A stretch of DNA of 64,000 nt from contig NZ_WPZO01000002.1 in the NCBI RefSeq assembly GCF_013031355.1, positions 310,001 through 374,000 on the forward strand, given 5' to 3'. The notes under the pieces were generated by a model. It saw only the letters and a program-made list of their open reading frames with translations, was not told the DNA's origin and did not search any database. Every line of letters starts with the position of its first letter. The stretch's first letter is position 1. Origin of the DNA: Ruegeria arenilitoris (GTDB lineage Bacteria; Pseudomonadota; Alphaproteobacteria; Rhodobacterales; Rhodobacteraceae). Shown one piece after another: positions 44,273 through 53,191 of the stretch. The position numbers were made by a program, and so were the translations under genes.

Positions 44273-44718
44273 CTTGGTCCTCCGTATAGTTTGTTGGATC
44301 TTCCCCGCGCAGTCTGCCGCGGTACACGCTCGTAAGCACCGCGGTAGTACTGGCGTTGTAATTTAGAATAATGTGCAAATGGCAGACGCGCGCTGATCGA
44401 TGTTAGTCTGCGGCCAATGACCTGAGATTTTATTGGAATCTCAAATGCATTTGGTGCCCGAGGATCAGGTACTGCCAAAAATTGACTAACCTGCGTCAGT
44501 GCAACGATGTTTGGATTCCGGCAACGTGATGTGTGTTGGCGGGATATTTGCTGGCGTGTTCTTAACGAGTATTTGAGAAGCGCAGGAAATCCAGTACCGC
44601 AATCGGACTGTATTTATCTTGCGCTTCTTTTTCAGTGAAATCCCAAATCTGCCGAAGCGAATGGCGTCTCTAACCAGGCAACTATCGTCAAAATCCCGGC
44701 ATCGCCGAAGGGGTGAAC
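44273..44718. other. Non-coding stretch, nothing recognised
   Basis: 450 bases between the Crp-type regulator stop and the first gene of the cysteine-repeat run. It should contain that run's promoter. No convincing coding frame. Confidence 0.45.
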
Positions 44719-45474
44719 CTATTGTTTCAACAGTGGCCCGACCTGATCCAGATAAGTGGGGTCAAAACCGGCCAACGTCACCAGTCCGTCATAATCATCA
44801 AATGCCACTTGCCCGGATTGAAAAGTAACCAGCCCCTTCTCCCGCAGTTGCCGTAGGACACGATTAACATGTACAGCACTCAGTCCCAGCGCATCGGCAA
44901 GATGGTATTGTGTCAGTGGGCAGGTATATCCCATCTTGGTTGCCATCCCGACCTGAGTCAGCCTCACACCAAGTTCCAAAAGAAAATGCGCCATGCGCTC
45001 ACTCGCATCTCGCCGTCCTATGTTGACCAGGTGCTCAACCACCATCGCTTCATCTCTAGAGACCGCCCAAAGGATTGCTGTCGCCAGCCGGGGCGTTTGC
45101 GCAAATGCTTCCAGGAGATCATCCACTACTACCTCAATGGCTTGGATTTCCATGATTGGTTCTATGCTGTGATCCGAGGTGTGCAGCAGAACGCTCCGCA
45201 AGCCCAGAAAGTCACCCGGTACTTGGAAGTCGACGATCTGACGCGAACCGTCTGTCTGGGTTTTGTAGGAACAAACCCAGCCCGAGGACAGAACGTAGGC
45301 AGCCTGCTCTGATTGCCCTTGATGCACAAGGTCACGTCCCGCTTCAAAGGTCCTGCGACGCTTGTGCAGGCGCGCTAATACCGCAAGTTCAACCTCAGTC
45401 AGAGAGACGAAGTTTGAGAGCTTTCGGGTGAGGGGGCTGTTATTGATAGTGGGCAAATATTCTTCCTTCATCAA
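44719..45474 (-). CDS. Crp/Fnr-family transcriptional regulator
   Basis: A 251-residue regulator. The cyclic-nucleotide-binding-type beta barrel is at about residues 20-135 (GRDLVHQGQSEQAAYVLSSGWV; VPGDFLGLR), then a long helix and a Crp-type winged helix (LTQYHLADALGLSAVHVNRVLRQLREKG, in parts). The cysteine cluster of oxygen-sensing Fnr is absent. Ligand unknown; it could be none. It lies at the edge of the accessory region and may control the genes downstream of it on the same strand. Confidence 0.88.
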   Translation of the reverse strand: MMKEEYLPTINNSPLTRKLSNFVSLTEVELAVLARLHKRRRTFEAGRDLVHQGQSEQAAYVLSSGWVCSYKTQTDGSRQIVDFQVPGDFLGLRSVLLHTSDHSIEPIMEIQAIEVVVDDLLEAFAQTPRLATAILWAVSRDEAMVVEHLVNIGRRDASERMAHFLLELGVRLTQVGMATKMGYTCPLTQYHLADALGLSAVHVNRVLRQLREKGLVTFQSGQVAFDDYDGLVTLAGFDPTYLDQVGPLLKQ

Positions 45475-45606
45475 TGAGCCGTCCGCAAAACTATACCACG
45501 CAAAGACTGCTTTCGATCAGTTAAGTATACTGCAATCCATGCCAGAATGGTGCAATTCATCGTGGCGCTTCCTTGCTTGGACGCCTGTCAAAAAAGGACG
45601 TCTACC

Positions 45607-45840
45607 ATGGCCGACCGGCAAGACTACTCAGGAATAGCCGCACTCTCAATCTGTGAAGCGCTTTTGCTTGCAATTAAAGATCGTGAGCTCCTCCCCGAAC
45701 ATGAGATTGTGGGAGTTCTGCGTGACGCAGCCGCTGCCCACGAAGCAGCGGTTGGCAACAAGGAAGAAAAGGATATGAACCAGGCCGCCGCTGTTCTGAT
45801 AAACCAGATCATTGCTTCCGGCTATCGCGTTCGGCAGTAA
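45607..45840 (+). CDS. Small conserved hypothetical protein
   Basis: A 77-residue helical protein, MADRQDYSGIAALSICEALL ... ending SGYRVRQ. The frame is open further upstream, but the ATG at 45607 gives the compact form usual for such proteins. No motif or membrane helix. It is transcribed away from the Crp-type regulator gene. I recall similar small proteins in alphaproteobacteria but know no function. Confidence 0.6.
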   Translation: MADRQDYSGIAALSICEALLLAIKDRELLPEHEIVGVLRDAAAAHEAAVGNKEEKDMNQAAAVLINQIIASGYRVRQ

Positions 45841-46938
45841 CGTTAATTTCTGTGTCAGAAAAACAAGATTACACTCGTCAAAAAAGCATAACAACAAATA
45901 GAAGTACTATTGGTGCCTCGTTCCCGATCAATTCAAACACGAAGCAAGAACCGAAGTTCCAATCTCTACAATATCTCGACTTAATGAAAAATTCCACGAC
46001 CGCGACTTACTCCCTCTTCCCCGCCGACCTGCATGAGCCACAACGAGAATTTGCTTACTGGCTGAAGGCCCGCATGGCCTGTCCTGCTGCACTGCCTGCG
46101 ACAACGCAAACGTTGGCTTTGTTCGGCGTCTAAGTTGCTGATCCTATGTGCAGCGAAACTACAGTTTGATAGTATCGCATCATCATAGCTTTGAATGACC
46201 GGTCTGGCGACAACAGCTGCAACGCAGCGATGAATGTGCTGCTACAGCAAATCAATGCTGCGTCAGCAATTGCCGCAATCGCACAAGTCCGGTTTGTCTG
46301 CAAAGCGGTCACTTAAACACGCATCAGCGAAGGGCCAGATTATTGCCATCAATGTTCAAATCTATGAAGCCGGCTCGTTGTCGGATTGATCGCAAAGTTC
46401 GGATCCTACGAACGACCAGTTTTTGAGGGCGTAGTTGTATTCGAAGTCAAAATTGACCTCTACATGTTGAATCATCGCGTCAAGTTCACTGCAGATGCAG
46501 GCGAAGCAAATTCACTACTGGGGGTACCAATCGGGGTGCCATTAGGTTTTGCATGAAATTTGTGGTTTAAAAGTACACCCTTACTCTGTTTTTGTATTCC
46601 GTGTGGGGCACCACTACTCTTAACTCATAGCCATTATTCTCTGTTTCATCGGGCTGTCACTCCGAGATTTAGGGCGCAAAAATATGGGAACCTTCAAAGC
46701 TTTGGGGGGCGATCATGGAGCACCACAAGCGGAAACATCTCAACAGCATGCACCGCGACAAGACTTGGCGGTAACCCTTCAGCTGAGTCTCGGACTGGCT
46801 CGGGTCGGTGCAGTCACCCTGTTGTACACAGAGCGTTCGACAGGTTCCCTTTGCAAAGGCCCACTTAGCGGCTTTTCAATCAGTTTGGTTGGCAGTAAGA
46901 GTTCTCAGACGTCGCTGGCTTTAGCGCCTCAGTGACGC
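45841..46938. other. Non-coding stretch upstream of tRNA-Leu
   Basis: About 1.1 kb. Frames are short and none matches a family. The patch at 46190-46260 resembles 37970-38000. The region 46400-46700 is AT-richer. The tRNA promoter should lie just before 46939. No integrase remnant could be recognised. Confidence 0.45.
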
Positions 46939-47023
46939 GCGGATGTGGCGAAACTGGTAAACGCAAGGGACTTAAAATCCCTCGTCCTAGGACTTGCGGG
47001 TTCGATCCCCGCCATCCGCACCA
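46939..47023 (+). tRNA. tRNA-Leu (anticodon TAA)
   Basis: The acceptor stem is GCGGATG/CATCCGC with encoded ACCA. The anticodon stem is AGGGA/TCCCT around the loop CTTAAAA, giving anticodon TAA. A long variable arm (GTCCTAGGAC) marks it as a class II leucine tRNA, and the T arm is GCGGGTTCGATCCCCGC. The gene is intact and forms the left attachment site of the element to its right. Confidence 0.95.
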
Positions 47024-47025
47024 CT
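46970..47025 (+). repeat. attL: 56-bp direct repeat (tRNA-Leu 3' part)
   Basis: From the anticodon-loop edge through the CCA end and two bases beyond, 56 bases are identical to 56869-56924. Duplication of a tRNA 3' part is the footprint of integrase-mediated insertion. Confidence 0.93.
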
Positions 47026-47081
47026 TTTACGATCAATGGGTTAGCGGGAAGTTTTCGGCGAATTCCAAATCGGTGATTTTC

Positions 47082-47121
47082 TTTACTCACAGTGCTAACT
47101 CACACTTTCACGGTACGTTCT
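47082..47121. repeat. Left subterminal arm-type repeats of the tRNA-Leu element
   Basis: TTTACTCACA at 47082-47091 and ACTCACACTTTCAC at 47098-47111, followed by TACGTTCT at 47114-47121. The last two blocks recur in the same order at the right end. They are candidate integrase arm-binding sites. Confidence 0.6.
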
Positions 47122-47298
47122 GGGCTTGTTCTGTTCCCACCTGGATTTACCTGCAATTCTTACGAAAGTTGATTCTAGGTGCAGGCGTCCAAGCGGTTGA
47201 GGGGCGTTTGCTTGCGCGTGCAGAAGTAGCCTTGCTGAACTCTGTGATATACTCGGTCAGGGAATTTGGTTTACTCATTTTTTTGTGAAAGGTTAGCT

Positions 47299-48885
47299 AT
47301 GGGTAATAAATCAAGCCAGACACTACTGCGCTTTGTCGAAAATAGCCTTGCTGACCCAGCGATAGGCGATCCAGTCAAGTGTTTAGAAAGGTTCAAGAAT
47401 AAGCCCTGTATTGAAAGTTTGATACCAGCTGAGAGGGCTGGTATTCATCACACACTCTTTACAAGACGCCAATTTTTGGAAAGACAGAATTTCGATGAGT
47501 TTTGCGCCAATAACTCATCCGAAATTGAAGTTTGGGTTGAAGAGCTACTGGAGCGCTTTGACGAAACACGAACCAAGCGTTGCGAGGCCGAAGACGAAGT
47601 AAGGGACCTGTTACCGGAACCAAAGGAGCTCGACCATGGGCGCAGGATTGTCGTGTTCATTGACGGAACATGGAATACACCTGAAGAACCTCACCATGTT
47701 AAGAAATATGATCCTGAAAACTTGCCTCCAATCACTAACGTTGTGCGCCTACTCAGAGGCGTTGTAACTGACAACTCGGAAACTGATGTTCCGCAGGTGG
47801 TTGGGTATTTTCGGGGCGTCGGAACCTCAGGACTTGCTGCTTCAAGGTTAATCGACGGAGCCACTGGAAATGGCCTGACTAGGCTCGTGGTCGATGCATA
47901 TCGTTTCATATCGCACAATTTGGAGTGGAAAGAAGCGAATGAGCCTCGGCCAAACAACAGCGAGATTTTTCTCTTTGGGTTTAGCAGAGGTGCTTATGCA
48001 GCCAGAGCATTGAGTGGATTTCTTAATCGCTTTGGACTCATAAAGAAAGAAGGCCTTCACCTTCTGCCGTTCTTCTTCGACAAGTATGAGAAAATGTTGG
48101 CAACGGGTGAGGACTTGGATCGGCATACCGAACTGATTTGGGAAGATTTTGTCCATCAGGAGTACCGATCGATTGATGTTGAGTTCCTAGGCGTTTGGGA
48201 CACCGTTAGTGCATTAGGAATTCCAGTAAGGGGACTCTCATGGTTGACGGTTAACTATGACGACTTCTTTGAAACCAACCTAACCGAAAATGTAAGCCAT
48301 GCTTATCAAGCGCTTGCGATTCATGAAATGCGCCAACCTTACAAGCCGGTTCTGTGGACACGAAAAGCAAAACCAAATCAGGTTCTCGAGCAAGTTTGGT
48401 TCGCCGGCGCTCACGCAAACATTGGGGGCGGGTACACTAAAACTGGGCTATCTAGTCACTCACTGGATTGGATGGCCTATAAGGCTTATGCAGCCGGCCT
48501 GAGGCTGGATCTGAATTTCCTACGAAAAGAAATTTCCACGAGAAATTCACGTGAACCGATAGCTCACTCCAGACGGTGGGGGCACGGCCGCTCTGGCTTT
48601 CTAAACGAAAGGAAAGTGTACTTGCGTTCGCTTTCGCGGCCAGTGAATGTCGATCATGTCGCACTATATCTAAAAAAGCACTTTCCAGCGCAGCAACTTG
48701 AAGAAGATGTAAAAAAGGACATCAGAGTTCACTGGTCCGTTAAAGATCGCCAGAGTACGAAGGTGAGTTACTCGAAGGATAGGGAATTCTTTGAGAAACT
48801 GGACAGGGAAGCAAATACGCTCGAAGTGGTCGAAAGACGCGAAAGTCTCTTTCCACAAAGAAAAAACTGCAAAAATTCAACCTGA
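47299..48885 (+). CDS. DUF2235 alpha/beta-hydrolase (Tle1-like lipase fold)
   Basis: A 528-residue protein with DUF2235, the fold of the T6SS phospholipase effector Tle1. Motifs: VVFIDGTWNTPEE near residue 118, the nucleophile serine S229 in FLFGFSRGAYAARAL, the aspartate in VEFLGVWDTVSALG, and GAHANIGGGY with the probable catalytic histidine. An N-terminal ~110 residues of unknown, charged sequence precede the domain. The start at 47299 has AAAGG upstream. No signal peptide. It is the first gene inside the element and stands apart from the phage-type genes, so it is probably cargo: a toxin/effector or a defence-type hydrolase. No immunity gene is recognised next to it. Confidence 0.85.
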   Translation: MGNKSSQTLLRFVENSLADPAIGDPVKCLERFKNKPCIESLIPAERAGIHHTLFTRRQFLERQNFDEFCANNSSEIEVWVEELLERFDETRTKRCEAEDEVRDLLPEPKELDHGRRIVVFIDGTWNTPEEPHHVKKYDPENLPPITNVVRLLRGVVTDNSETDVPQVVGYFRGVGTSGLAASRLIDGATGNGLTRLVVDAYRFISHNLEWKEANEPRPNNSEIFLFGFSRGAYAARALSGFLNRFGLIKKEGLHLLPFFFDKYEKMLATGEDLDRHTELIWEDFVHQEYRSIDVEFLGVWDTVSALGIPVRGLSWLTVNYDDFFETNLTENVSHAYQALAIHEMRQPYKPVLWTRKAKPNQVLEQVWFAGAHANIGGGYTKTGLSSHSLDWMAYKAYAAGLRLDLNFLRKEISTRNSREPIAHSRRWGHGRSGFLNERKVYLRSLSRPVNVDHVALYLKKHFPAQQLEEDVKKDIRVHWSVKDRQSTKVSYSKDREFFEKLDREANTLEVVERRESLFPQRKNCKNST

Positions 48886-48960
48886 TTAGCAATCCTAGTG
48901 GGAATGCGTGCAGGCTGAGCTTGTCACCGTGCCGGAATGCCGCGCTGTGGGGAAACTGCT

Positions 48961-49239
48961 ATGACGTCGCCGCACTCTGATCCAGCTACACACGGCCAGC
49001 GCTTTGGCCAAGCCGTCGTGACGATTGATCTGGTCGCCGGTGACTGCGTTGTCATCGCGCCGGGCAGGGGGCCGGTTAGTTTGGTGCCGCGCAAGATGCG
49101 CCTGCACGGTCTTGAAGAAATCCAGGGGGCCTATCAGGTCCAGATTGGTTTGGCCGCAACCAATCCCATCGCGCGCGATATTGCGGACGCCCTGAAATTC
49201 GCCGGCCAACAACTCAAAGCTCATCAGGGCAAGAAGTGA
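48961..49239 (+). CDS. Small phage-type protein upstream of DUF1064
   Basis: A 92-residue protein starting MTSPHSDPATHGQRFGQAVV. GGGGAAA lies 8 bases before the ATG. Beta-rich core with LVAGDCVVIAPGRGPVSLVP. Its TGA overlaps the next ATG (TGATG). Family unknown; the position suggests a phage early-region accessory gene. Confidence 0.6.
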   Translation: MTSPHSDPATHGQRFGQAVVTIDLVAGDCVVIAPGRGPVSLVPRKMRLHGLEEIQGAYQVQIGLAATNPIARDIADALKFAGQQLKAHQGKK

Positions 49240-49697
49240 TGGAACGCATGGCCGCCCAACAGCTTCGCGCGCAGCAGAACGCCGAGACTTCGAAAGAGGA
49301 CAAACGCCGGGTACGCAACGCCAAGCGCACAACGGTTGACGGAATCACATTCGATAGCAAGGCCGAGGCTGACCGGTGGTGTGAACTAAAGCTGCTGCAG
49401 CGCGCGGGGGAAATTAGAGATTTGAAACGCCAGGTCAAAATTGGCCTTGAAGGGCGTGACGGGCCGATCATGACAGATGGCGGGAAGCGGCAACGTACAT
49501 GGACCGCAGACTTTGTTTATTTCGATTGTGCGCTGGTCGCGCAGGTCATCGAAGACCGTAAGGGACATGCAACCGACAAGTTCAATTTGGTGAAGTCGAT
49601 CCTAGCCGCGCAGGGCGTTGAGGTATTGGTCACGTTAGTGCGTCGACCGGCCTTGTCCCGCCGCTGCCTGAAAGCGTGGCCGAGATTGCCGAAGTAA
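49239..49697 (+). CDS. DUF1064 phage protein (PD-(D/E)XK-like)
   Basis: A 152-residue protein with the DUF1064 pattern: the start of the domain, VDGITFDSKAEADRWCELKL, then TWTADFVYFD and VIEDRKGHATDKFNLVKSIL. The E/D...D...E-D-x-K arrangement resembles a PD-(D/E)XK nuclease core, and the family occurs mostly in phages. It starts by TGATG overlap with the upstream gene, and its 3' end overlaps the Mor-like gene by 22 bases, so it is part of one compact early-type operon. Confidence 0.85.
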   Translation: MERMAAQQLRAQQNAETSKEDKRRVRNAKRTTVDGITFDSKAEADRWCELKLLQRAGEIRDLKRQVKIGLEGRDGPIMTDGGKRQRTWTADFVYFDCALVAQVIEDRKGHATDKFNLVKSILAAQGVEVLVTLVRRPALSRRCLKAWPRLPK

Positions 49698-50020
49698 TCG
49701 GCCGGGATCAGGCATTGCACCTGATCGGATCGCTGCCCCAATCCGGATCACGCGCCTGGCGCGTTTGCTTCTATGTGCCGAAGCGCTTGCCGGCGGTGGA
49801 TCACCAGCTTGTGCGAATTCTTGGATGGGAAGACGCGAACAAACTGGTCAGTGCGTTCGCGGGGATGATCCTGCAGCCGTCGAACTGTCGTTTCATCGTT
49901 AGGGCCGCGCGCAATCGCAGGATCAGAGAGATGGCTGAGGAGGGGTGTTCCGTCAAAGAAATTGCGCACGGTGTTGATCTATCAATTGATCGGGTGCGCG
50001 AGATTCTTACCAATGGTTAA
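49676..50020 (+). CDS. Mor-like phage transcription activator
   Basis: A 114-residue protein from a GTG start. The N-terminal half (FYVPKRLPAVDHQLVRILGW) and the C-terminal helix-turn-helix (IREMAEEGCSVKEIAHGVDL ... DRVREIL) match the Mor/C activator type found in Mu-like phages. It overlaps the DUF1064 gene by 22 bases. It may activate the lysis-type genes to the right. Confidence 0.72.
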   Translation: MAEIAEVIGRDQALHLIGSLPQSGSRAWRVCFYVPKRLPAVDHQLVRILGWEDANKLVSAFAGMILQPSNCRFIVRAARNRRIREMAEEGCSVKEIAHGVDLSIDRVREILTNG

Positions 50021-50156
50021 GTGCATCGTCCAATGTTTGGTTCAACTGATTTGTCGTCCGCATGTACTCATCAAATGCCAATTTTTTGGCCTGGAAAGCT
50101 TAGCATCGGCTGATACGATCGATCCTCCGAGGCAGTCCCGCTACTGGAACACGTTA

Positions 50157-51383
50157 TCAAAACAAGGTGGGAATGGCGCCGATATACTTGGTTGCCGTAG
50201 CAATCAATTCTGCCAATGCTGCTAGCAGCGGATCTAGAACCAAGCGTGGCTCCGAGATTACTGTGATAGCAATTTCACCCAACTTGCTTCCCATGGTTCC
50301 AATTGCATTACCTACGATTTTGTCGCCGACCCATATTCCGCCAGCCCATAGGCCCGTCTTTTTCAGACTTTGCAGTTGCTCCGTGCGCTCGGTGATTGCC
50401 TTGGTGTTGTCCTCAACGGCACGTTTATGTTGCTCGAGCGCATCGACTGAGGCTTTCTCTGATTGGCGACGCTCCTCAATTGATGCTTGTATTTTCTCCA
50501 GTGCCTTGGTGTTGTCACCAAGTTGGCGCGCGGTATTCTCGAGAGTAGAGAAGAAATCAGGGGGCAGGCCCAGATCTTCTAAAGGGGATGGAGGTCGATT
50601 ATGCCCAATTCCGGCTGTATCGTTTGAATTGTTCTGACTTGGGCGGTCGTTCTCAAGGTCGACAAATGGTTTCAGTAAATCCAATACCTTTGCGACATCG
50701 GCTTCTAGCTTCCCGGCTACATTGCGCCGGTCATTGAGATTAACCGACAGAATTTCGGGTTGGTTAGGACTTTGGACACTCTTATCAGTGAAAAAATCGC
50801 TGGAATTGAAATCTGAGGAACTGGAATCACTCGCAGCGATTTCCTCTTCGGGTATTGGTGTCCATTCAAGGATTCCTCCAGCTTCATTCTCAATCTCTCG
50901 AGCGGCCCTCTGCAATAGCCACTCCGGATATGCCCCAGAAAACCCTTGCTCTAAAGCTTCAGATGCAGAGTAGGGGCCACCGTGAAGCCACTGATATCCA
51001 TCTGATGCAGACTCGTAGGGGAGCCAGTTAGCTGGGTCGTCGTATTGAGATCGAAACCACTCCTTAACTTCTGAAATCGCGCTCTCAAACTTGTCCTGAT
51101 CCTCTGGTTCATGGACTAGTTCAATTGAAAAGTTTGTTAGCGTTTCGTGATCCCCAAAATCCGACATAGTGTAGTTCTCGGCCCCAGGGGGGTACTCGGA
51201 AATCGACCATTGCAAAAGACCGAGTTCAGGATGGTATATTGTAGCGCCGTATAGCGTTTCTGTTCCCATGCCTCTTTCTTGCGACGACACTAACTCCCAT
51301 TCGAGTTCATCCGCACCGATCTCATAATCCTCACCAGTACCTGCATGACGAATTATTGCGCTACCTGTTGCTTCAATTTCCAT
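50157..51383 (-). CDS. Hypothetical protein with IGHNRPP motif, coiled coil and hydrophobic tail
   Basis: A 408-residue protein. The N-terminal ~150 residues are acidic (YEIGADELEWELVSSQERGM). A low-complexity serine-rich linker follows, then the motif AGIGHNRPPSPLEDLGLPPD, which recurs in alphaproteobacterial phage and plasmid proteins. Residues ~290-350 form a charged coiled coil, and the last ~60 residues are amphipathic/hydrophobic (LWAGGIWVGDKIVGNAIGT). It lies on the opposite strand between the regulator and lysozyme genes, as cargo genes in phages often do. A membrane-acting role (lysogenic conversion or superinfection exclusion) is possible but unproven. Confidence 0.65.
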   Translation of the reverse strand: MEIEATGSAIIRHAGTGEDYEIGADELEWELVSSQERGMGTETLYGATIYHPELGLLQWSISEYPPGAENYTMSDFGDHETLTNFSIELVHEPEDQDKFESAISEVKEWFRSQYDDPANWLPYESASDGYQWLHGGPYSASEALEQGFSGAYPEWLLQRAAREIENEAGGILEWTPIPEEEIAASDSSSSDFNSSDFFTDKSVQSPNQPEILSVNLNDRRNVAGKLEADVAKVLDLLKPFVDLENDRPSQNNSNDTAGIGHNRPPSPLEDLGLPPDFFSTLENTARQLGDNTKALEKIQASIEERRQSEKASVDALEQHKRAVEDNTKAITERTEQLQSLKKTGLWAGGIWVGDKIVGNAIGTMGSKLGEIAITVISEPRLVLDPLLAALAELIATATKYIGAIPTLF

Positions 51384-51635
51384 GTTCGCGGCGCTCGTAA
51401 CCTGTGGGAATCATTTTGGGAAATACAGGTAACATCACAAACTACATCATAAAAGCAAATGTGTTTGGCAATTTATGCTGATTGTTCATGGTGATAGCGA
51501 GTAGCCAATCGCATTGCGGTTAAAGCTAGTCGACCCAATCTGGGGCAGATTGTCGACGATGCCGGAAACCGCCAGAGGATCGAGTGGCACAGCCGCGCGA
51601 GACTGAGAGAAATCGAGAATCGGCAGATTTCTCAA

Positions 51636-52400
51636 ATGTGCAGAAAGAACTACGACGCGTGTCTCGCGCATGTGCTGAAATGGGAAGGCGGCTATGTCAA
51701 CCACCCCAAAGATCCCGGCGGCGCGACTAAATACGGCATCACAATCGGCTCTCTGGCCGATTTTCGACGTCGGACAACCACCGAACAGGACGTCAAAAAC
51801 CTGACTATTGCCGAGGCGGGGCGGATCTATCGCAAAGGGTATTGGAACCCGATCAAGGGCGATGAGCTGCCGCAAGGGCTCGATCTGGTTGCCTATGACG
51901 GTGCTGTGAACTCGGGCCCGTCGCGTGGTGCCAAGTGGTTGCAAAAGGGCCTTGGTGTCGCTGCTGACGGCAAGATCGGGCGCGAAACCCTTGGGGCGGC
52001 ACTGATGGCCAACGACACCGTTGGCGTGATCCAGAAGGCCAGCGCAGCCCGCATGTCGTTCCTGCGCATACTGCGCACGTGGTCGACATTCGGGCGCGGT
52101 TGGGCCCGCAGAGTGGCTGACACCGAGGCCGAAGCGGTGGCCATGGCCACGCAATCGCCCGATCGCGTCAAAGCCGAAGCGGACAAGGCCCAAAGCGCAA
52201 GCGCAACACATGCCAAAGGCGCACGCGCCACACCTGTGGGTGGTGGTGGCGCGCTGCTGGTCGATCTGCCGGAATGGGCCCTTTGGTCTGTTATCGGCGT
52301 TCTGACCGTTTGCACGCTTATCCTTGCCTTGAATGCAGCCCAACACGCCCGCCGTGCCGCTGCCTATCGTGAAAAATTGGAGGAAATGACCAAAGGCTAA
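51636..52400 (+). CDS. GH108 endolysin (lysozyme) with C-terminal membrane segment
   Basis: A 254-residue phage endolysin. The GH108 domain is N-terminal with catalytic glutamate E17 in HVLKWEGGYVNHPKDPGGAT, then the PG_binding_3 part (VAYDGAVNSGPSRGAKWLQ). After residue ~180 comes an Ala-rich linker and a transmembrane helix (WALWSVIGVLTVCTLILAL) with a charged tail. No signal peptide, so export would need the holin or the C-terminal anchor. The start at 51636 fits the family N terminus. The holin-like gene follows after 10 bases. Confidence 0.9.
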   Translation: MCRKNYDACLAHVLKWEGGYVNHPKDPGGATKYGITIGSLADFRRRTTTEQDVKNLTIAEAGRIYRKGYWNPIKGDELPQGLDLVAYDGAVNSGPSRGAKWLQKGLGVAADGKIGRETLGAALMANDTVGVIQKASAARMSFLRILRTWSTFGRGWARRVADTEAEAVAMATQSPDRVKAEADKAQSASATHAKGARATPVGGGGALLVDLPEWALWSVIGVLTVCTLILALNAAQHARRAAAYREKLEEMTKG

Positions 52401-52410
52401 GCCGTGGTGG

Positions 52411-52656
52411 TTGTCGAAAACCATTTGGTTCAACGTCTTTATGGCGCTGGTGGCGTTCGCGTCCGAAATGCTGGTCTTGCTGGATCACTTTGTGGTTTTG
52501 GGCCTGCCTCCGGAATATGAGGGCATAGCGCGAACCGTTCTAACCGTGACTGTGACAGTCGCCAACCTGACCGAACAGGCACCCGATACGATCAGTTCGT
52601 TCAAGTGGCGCCAATACCGGCGGCTGCAGGCGGCCTACCAGGATTTTTTGTCCTAA
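52411..52656 (+). CDS. Holin-like small membrane protein
   Basis: An 81-residue protein from a TTG start, 10 bases after the endolysin gene. Two hydrophobic stretches (VFMALVAFASEMLVLLDHFVV and IARTVLTVTVTVANL) are followed by a charged tail. Size, topology and position next to the endolysin suggest a holin or its relative; sequence identity alone does not prove it. Confidence 0.6.
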   Translation: MSKTIWFNVFMALVAFASEMLVLLDHFVVLGLPPEYEGIARTVLTVTVTVANLTEQAPDTISSFKWRQYRRLQAAYQDFLS

Positions 52657-52781
52657 CGCCCAATCAGGTCAGGGCCGGGGCGTTAAAGCTGGCCAGATAT
52701 ACCGGGTGGAGCAAGGCGGAAATACTGGCATTGCCAGCTACCTCAATAGCAGGCCCTGCTATTTGAGAGTTTCCCTGTTTG
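52657..52781 (+). other. Possible remnant of a small phage frame
   Basis: An in-frame stretch without a start codon reads LTPNQVRAGALKLARYTGWS, then KAEILALPATSIAGPAI and a stop at about 52764. It looks like a once-coding phage protein end, but no ATG, GTG or TTG is in frame nearby. Confidence 0.3.
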
Positions 52782-53177
52782 ATGAAGTACCTTGTTGCCG
52801 CCGCTACCTTTTTTCTTGCCACCTCTGCCGCTGCTGGCACCCTTCATGTTCGAGACGCCGACACCATTGTTGACGATGGTACGCCGGTTCGCCTGAATGG
52901 CGTCGATGCGCCTGAGTTGGATACTCGATCCGGTCAGGATGCAAAGCGCTGGATGGTGAACTACCTCCGGGGCAAGTCGATCTCCTGCAAACTGAACGGT
53001 GAGCGCACCTATGACCGCTGGGTGGGGGTTTGTTACGCCGATGGGGAAGACGTAGGAGCGGCCGTTATTGCTGCAGGACACGCGTTGGATTGCGCTAGGT
53101 ACTCCGGTGGCCGGTATAAGAACCTCGAGACTCGCGCAGCGCGGTCACGGCTCAAGCGAGCGAAGTACTGTAGATGA
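52782..53177 (+). CDS. Thermonuclease (SNase-like), exported
   Basis: A 131-residue nuclease with a signal peptide (residues 1-18, ending SAAA). The staphylococcal nuclease core shows calcium-site aspartates in VRDADTIVDDG and the catalytic set R37, E45 and R79 (PVRLNGVDAPELD; YDRWVGVCY). Preferred start is ATG 52782, directly after an in-frame TTG. Its stop overlaps an ATG of the next frame (ATGA). Exported DNases of this kind are frequent in proteobacterial mobile elements. Confidence 0.88.
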   Translation: MKYLVAAATFFLATSAAAGTLHVRDADTIVDDGTPVRLNGVDAPELDTRSGQDAKRWMVNYLRGKSISCKLNGERTYDRWVGVCYADGEDVGAAVIAAGHALDCARYSGGRYKNLETRAARSRLKRAKYCR

Positions 53178-53191
53178 CGAGTGGGGTGGTC

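Noticed and set aside
45852-46133. 93-residue ORF after the small conserved gene
   Set aside because: Low-complexity sequence without recognised domain or translation signal.
46560-46935. Overlapping ORFs of 102 and 83 residues just before tRNA-Leu
   Set aside because: Mutually overlapping, no family similarity, and next to the tRNA promoter region.
51486-52433. 315-residue minus-strand frame over the endolysin gene
   Set aside because: The opposite strand carries a clear GH108 endolysin with its catalytic motif; this frame has no family-like sequence.
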